This document shows positions 60,903-64,000 of a stretch of DNA of 64,000 nt, piece after piece (within the stretch, counting starts at the first letter, position 1; the number at the start of each line of letters is the position of its first letter). The translations under genes and the position numbers were made by a program. The stretch comes from Rhodococcus yunnanensis NBRC 103083 (GTDB lineage: Bacteria; Actinomycetota; Actinomycetes; Mycobacteriales; Mycobacteriaceae), in NCBI RefSeq assembly GCF_001895005.1, contig NZ_BCXH01000001.1, forward strand, positions 744,001 through 808,000, given 5' to 3'. The notes beneath the pieces were generated by a model. The model did not search any database. It worked only from the letters and a program-made list of their open reading frames with translations, and was not told the origin of the DNA.

Positions 60903-61643
60903 GTGACTTATCCCAGCGTCGCCCCGAAGACGACCGTCGTCGTACCGACGTACAACGAACGCGAGAATCTGCCCAAGCTCGTCGGGCTCCTCGCCGACCT
61001 GGGCATAGAGAATTTGCACGTTCTGGTCGTGGACGACAACTCACCCGACGGCACCGGAAAGATCGCCGACGAATTGAGCGAGACGGGACCCATTCCGGTG
61101 TCGGTGTTGCACCGCACGGAGAAGAACGGTCTCGGCCGAGCGTACGTCGCGGGCATGACACAGGCTCTCGCCGAGGGCGCCGACATCGTCGTCCAGATGG
61201 ACGCCGATCTGTCCCATCCGGCCGACGTCGTCCCGACGATGATCGAAACGCTCACCAGCACTGATGCGTCGGTCGTACTCGGATCTCGATATGTTCCCGG
61301 AGGCGCTGTCGCCAGCGACTGGCCGTGGCATCGCAAGGCGTTGTCCGCGTGGGCGAACTTCTACGTCAACGCGATTCTCCGCCTGAGGGTCAAGGATGCG
61401 ACGGCGGGATTCAAGGCGTGGCACGCGAAAACGCTCCGCGAGATCGACGTCGCCTCGGTCGAGAGCAATGGATACGCATTCCAGGTCGAGATGAACTACA
61501 GGACCGTGCGTCGCGGCCTGAAGATCGCCGAGGTGCCGATCCGTTTCGAGGAGCGCAACGACGGCGAATCCAAGATGAGCCTGTCGGTTCAGCTGGAGTC
61601 GGCACTCGTGCCGTGGAAACTGCTCGTCGGCCGCAACCGCTGA
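60903..61643 (+). CDS. ppm1: Polyprenol-phosphate mannose synthase (DPM1-type)
   Basis: A 246-residue GT2 glycosyltransferase that transfers mannose from GDP-mannose to polyprenol phosphate, supplying lipid-linked mannose for lipomannan and protein mannosylation. Motifs are TTVVVPTYNERENLPKLV, VLVVDDNSPDGTGKIADEL, VVQMDADLSHPADVVPTMIE and GSRYVPGGAVASDWPWHRKA. There is no C-terminal membrane domain and no fused acyltransferase domain, unlike M. tuberculosis Ppm1. GTG start assigned at 60903; upstream TTG at 60867 is possible. Confidence 0.9.
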   Translation: MTYPSVAPKTTVVVPTYNERENLPKLVGLLADLGIENLHVLVVDDNSPDGTGKIADELSETGPIPVSVLHRTEKNGLGRAYVAGMTQALAEGADIVVQMDADLSHPADVVPTMIETLTSTDASVVLGSRYVPGGAVASDWPWHRKALSAWANFYVNAILRLRVKDATAGFKAWHAKTLREIDVASVESNGYAFQVEMNYRTVRRGLKIAEVPIRFEERNDGESKMSLSVQLESALVPWKLLVGRNR

Positions 61644-61700
61644 GCGCAGCCTGCAGGCACTGAGCACTGCCTGCAGGCACTGGGCACAGCCCGTTCGCAT
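61641..61700. repeat. 20-bp tandem repeat beginning at the ppm1 stop
   Basis: Units tgagcgcagcctgcaggcac (61641-61660) and tgagcactgcctgcaggcac (61661-61680) start with the ppm1 stop codon TGA, and a diverged third unit follows (61681-61700). The repeat fills most of the 75-base gap before the converging acyltransferase stop codon. Confidence 0.82.
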
Positions 61701-61718
61701 TGGACACGTCACCTCTCG

Positions 61719-62390
61719 TCATGCGGCCTTGATCGATGCGGCATACGCGTCGACGTACTCCTGACCCGAAAGTTCCATCAGCGTGTACATCACTTCGTCG
61801 GTTGCCGAACGCACGACCGCGCGCGATGACGAATTATCTCGGTAGCGCGAAAAATCGAGCGGCTCACCGAATTTGACGACGATCTTGGCCGGCCGCCACA
61901 TCTTGGTTCCCACTGGATTGAATTTTTCGGTCCCGAACATGACGACGGGGACCACCGGAACTCCCGACTCCAGGGCGACGCGCGCCATCCCGGTCTTGCC
62001 CTTGTACAGCCGGCCGTCGGGCGACCTGGTTCCCTCCGGATAGATCGCCCAGATCCCGTTGTCGTCGAGGATGCCTCGCGCCGCGATCAACGCGGGTTCG
62101 CCTGCGCCGGAACCGGATCGGTCGACAGGAACCTGCCCGGCGCTGGTGTAGAACCAGCGTATGAATCTACCCTTGATCCCCCCGCCAGTGAAGTACTCGC
62201 TTTTCGCGACGAACCTTATTCTCCGTCGCACCACCAAGACCAAGAAGAACGAATCCACCACGGTCAGATGATTTCCCGCGAGAATGACAGGCCCGCTCCG
62301 CGGCAGATGATGGGCACCTTCGATACGAGGCCGTCCCAGCAGTCGTAGAATCGGGCCGATCAGCACGTACTTGAAGATCCAGTACCACAT
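61719..62390 (-). CDS. 1-acylglycerol-3-phosphate acyltransferase (PlsC family)
   Basis: A 223-residue membrane-associated acyltransferase of phospholipid synthesis. The HX4D catalytic motif is NHLTVVDSF near residue 41, and the second motif is YPEGTRSPDGRLYKGKTG near residues 118-135. The ATG at 62390 (MWYWIFKYVLIGPILRLLGR) follows GAGGGGA and is preferred to an upstream start at 62612. It is divergent from the TetR gene, with two palindromic operators between them. Confidence 0.9.
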   Translation of the reverse strand: MWYWIFKYVLIGPILRLLGRPRIEGAHHLPRSGPVILAGNHLTVVDSFFLVLVVRRRIRFVAKSEYFTGGGIKGRFIRWFYTSAGQVPVDRSGSGAGEPALIAARGILDDNGIWAIYPEGTRSPDGRLYKGKTGMARVALESGVPVVPVVMFGTEKFNPVGTKMWRPAKIVVKFGEPLDFSRYRDNSSSRAVVRSATDEVMYTLMELSGQEYVDAYAASIKAA

Positions 62391-62413
62391 GACGCGAACC
62401 GTCCCCTCAGGTC

Positions 62414-62449
62414 GTAGACAGTGTCTACCCAATAGTAGACACTGTCTAC
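62414..62449. promoter_or_regulatory. Two identical 15-bp palindromic operators (TetR-type)
   Basis: GTAGACA-G-TGTCTAC (62414-62428) and GTAGACA-C-TGTCTAC (62435-62449) are perfect palindromes of the same arm sequence, with centres 21 bases apart, two helical turns. The second ends one base before the TetR ATG. The position and form indicate that the TetR protein represses both itself and the divergent acyltransferase; the close spacing suggests cooperative binding. Confidence 0.8.
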
Positions 62450-62450
62450 C

Positions 62451-63044
62451 ATGACGGTGCAACCCTCGCCCGCGACGCGACTGCTCGACGCTGCGGAGAA
62501 CCTGCTCGAATCGGAGGGCCTGTCGGCCGTCACCGTACGATCGGTGGCGCGAGCAGCCGGAATGTCCCACGGCGCGCCGCGTCGATACTTCCCCACCCTG
62601 CTCGGCATTCATGCCGCAGTGGCACGGCGCGGGCTGGAGGACCTGAGGACTCGGATCGAACGGGCGGTGGGCAGCGCGTCGCAGCCGAGGGCGCGCCTAC
62701 GAGCCGCCGCAGTCGAGTACGTCCGATTCGCCGCCGAACGCCAACACATGTTCGCGTTGATATTTCGACACGACATCCTCGCCGACTCGGGGGCGCAACT
62801 GCGTGGAACGTCGCTCCCGCTGTTCGGATTCGTCACCGCGCTCGTGGAACCGGTGGCCGGCGAGGACGTTCATGTCCGAGCGGTGCAACTGTGGACTGCT
62901 GTGCACGGAATCGCTGCACTGAACTCGACTGCGGCACTCGGCGTGGTGACCGACGTCGACGCGGCGCAGCTCGTCGACGCCGCCATCGCATCGATCGTCG
63001 GGACCGATCAGCCCACGATGGACTTCACCGACGCCGGAAGCTGA
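62451..63044 (+). CDS. TetR-family regulator of the plsC region
   Basis: A 197-residue TetR repressor with a helix-turn-helix at about residues 25-47 (LSAVTVRSVARAAGMSHGAP). The ATG lies directly after the second operator palindrome, so the transcript may be leaderless or nearly so. It probably responds to an acyl-CoA or lipid signal given its divergent acyltransferase; the ligand is not known. It overlaps the M16 peptidase gene on the other strand by 37 bases. Confidence 0.85.
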   Translation: MTVQPSPATRLLDAAENLLESEGLSAVTVRSVARAAGMSHGAPRRYFPTLLGIHAAVARRGLEDLRTRIERAVGSASQPRARLRAAAVEYVRFAAERQHMFALIFRHDILADSGAQLRGTSLPLFGFVTALVEPVAGEDVHVRAVQLWTAVHGIAALNSTAALGVVTDVDAAQLVDAAIASIVGTDQPTMDFTDAGS

Positions 63045-64000
63045 CGAACGCTCTTGTACGGCCCGACCACAGCGGCACCGAAGGGCCTGGTCAACAGCAC
63101 CCTGGCCACCTCGCGCACCTCGTCGACGGTGACGCGGTCGATCCGAGCGAGCGTGTCCGAGATATCGCGATGGTTGCCGTAGTTGAGTTCGCTACGTCCG
63201 ATGCGGTTCATCCTCGATCCCGAATCCTCCAGTCCGAGAACGAGACCGCCGCGCAACGAGCCTTTCGCACGGGCGCACTCCTCCTCGGTGATCCCCTCGG
63301 CGGCGACTTTGGCCAGGACTTCGCGTACGACGGTGGTCACCTCGGCGAGGTTCTCGGGCTGACAGCCTGCATACACCGAGAACGCTCCGGTGTCGGCAAA
63401 GGTGTCGACCGAGGAATACACCGAGTACGCCAAACCCCGTTCTTCTCTGATCTCCTGGAACAGTCGCGAGGACAATCCTCCGCCGACCGCAGCGTTCAGG
63501 ATCGACAGCGCCCAGCGATGCCCCTCGTGCCGACCGAATGCTCGCACTCCCAGGGACAGGTGGGCTTGCTCGCTGTCACGGCGGACGAACTCGAGACCGG
63601 GGGCACTGCGTAGCCGCACCGCACCCTCGCGTCGTGGGACCGGCTTGACACCCTTGGTGAGGTGTCCCGCGAACGCCCGTTTGACGAGCGCGACGGTCTG
63701 GCGGTGATCGACGTTGCCCGCCACGGCCACGACCATGCGGTCCGGGGTGTAGCGCCTGGAATGGAACGATCGCAGCTGCGCGCGCGTCATCTCCTCGATC
63801 GACTCCACCGTGCCGATGATCGGTCTGCCCACAGGGTGGTCACCGAACATCGCCTCGATGAACAGATCACCCAGTAGATCCTCCGGATCGTCGTCGCGCA
63901 TGGAGATCTCTTCGAGTACCACCTGACGCTCGACATCGACATCGGCTGTGCGGCAACGCCCTCGAAGGACGACGTCGCTGACGAGATCGATCGCCAATCC
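63008..64000 (-). CDS. pepR: M16-family zinc peptidase PepR-like, 5' part missing
   Basis: The C-terminal 330 residues of an M16 peptidase, cut at the window edge. Seen are MFGDHPVGRPIIGTVESIEE and, in the second domain, GGGLSSRLFQEIREERGLAY followed by SVYSSVDTFADTGAFSVYAG. The HxxEH zinc site is in the missing N-terminal part (about 100 residues). It corresponds to Rv2782c. In mycobacteria it lies only nine genes from dapB, whereas here 38 kb separates them. Confidence 0.9.
   Translation of the reverse strand, partial: GLAIDLVSDVVLRGRCRTADVDVERQVVLEEISMRDDDPEDLLGDLFIEAMFGDHPVGRPIIGTVESIEEMTRAQLRSFHSRRYTPDRMVVAVAGNVDHRQTVALVKRAFAGHLTKGVKPVPRREGAVRLRSAPGLEFVRRDSEQAHLSLGVRAFGRHEGHRWALSILNAAVGGGLSSRLFQEIREERGLAYSVYSSVDTFADTGAFSVYAGCQPENLAEVTTVVREVLAKVAAEGITEEECARAKGSLRGGLVLGLEDSGSRMNRIGRSELNYGNHRDISDTLARIDRVTVDEVREVARVLLTRPFGAAVVGPYKSVRQLPASVKSIVG

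Overview
The window is a GC-rich actinobacterial chromosome segment. Its first 25 kb follow the Mycobacterium tuberculosis Rv2737c-Rv2773c order (recA, DUF3046, glycosyltransferase, pspM, pspA, clgR, pgsA, argA, ftsK, RNase J, dapA, thyX, dapB). Together with the actinobacterial promoter motifs and protein features this indicates a mycolate-clade organism, most likely Rhodococcus or a close relative. This is inferred from protein recognition and gene order; no database search was run. I found no rRNA, tRNA or CRISPR array.

Layout. 1-2.4 kb: 5' part of recA with a RecA-NDp-type promoter and a LexA box, DUF3046 and a glycosyltransferase. 2.4-7.3 kb: a glycerophospholipid group (glpD, TetR, flavoprotein oxidase, diacylglycerol kinase-like) that matches Rv2249c-Rv2252. 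7.4-10.9 kb: the envelope-stress operon clgR-pspA-pspM behind a SigE-type promoter, plus cinA and pgsA. 11-16.3 kb: argA, a YciI protein, ftsK, a TIGR03085 protein and a TauE-like permease, with hairpins between convergent genes. 16.3-25.1 kb: RNase J-dapA, thyX, a ribbon-helix-helix gene behind four phased TGACGTC-like boxes, zwf, a YcaQ-like glycosylase, a flavodoxin-fold protein, a membrane protein and dapB.

25-41 kb is more variable: an orphan ABC ATPase, a Zn-dependent dehydrogenase preceded by 21-bp tandem repeats, a GH63-type glycosidase, and a probable choline/aminoalcohol operon (aldehyde dehydrogenase, APC permease, GMC oxidoreductase, DUF294/CBS regulator). A scarred spot follows, with an ISL3 transposase remnant, a drug-type MFS exporter and a truncated HNH endonuclease remnant.

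41.4-56.6 kb is the complete 14-gene nuoA-N operon for respiratory complex I, mostly with overlapping stop/start codons. It is preceded by an atypical receiver protein (Rv3143-like). 56.6-64 kb holds a universal stress protein with a sugar porter, a GGDEF membrane protein with a small membrane protein and a ComB-family protein, polyprenol-phosphate mannose synthase, a PlsC acyltransferase divergent from a TetR gene with two identical palindromic operators, and the 3' part of an M16 peptidase (pepR).

A recurring unexplained feature is short (16-21 bp) tandem duplication next to gene ends, at five places. No wholly new multi-gene system is convincingly present. The strongest leads are those end-of-gene repeats, the phased operator array before the RHH gene, the degenerate receiver beside nuo, and the two-site TetR operator at plsC.
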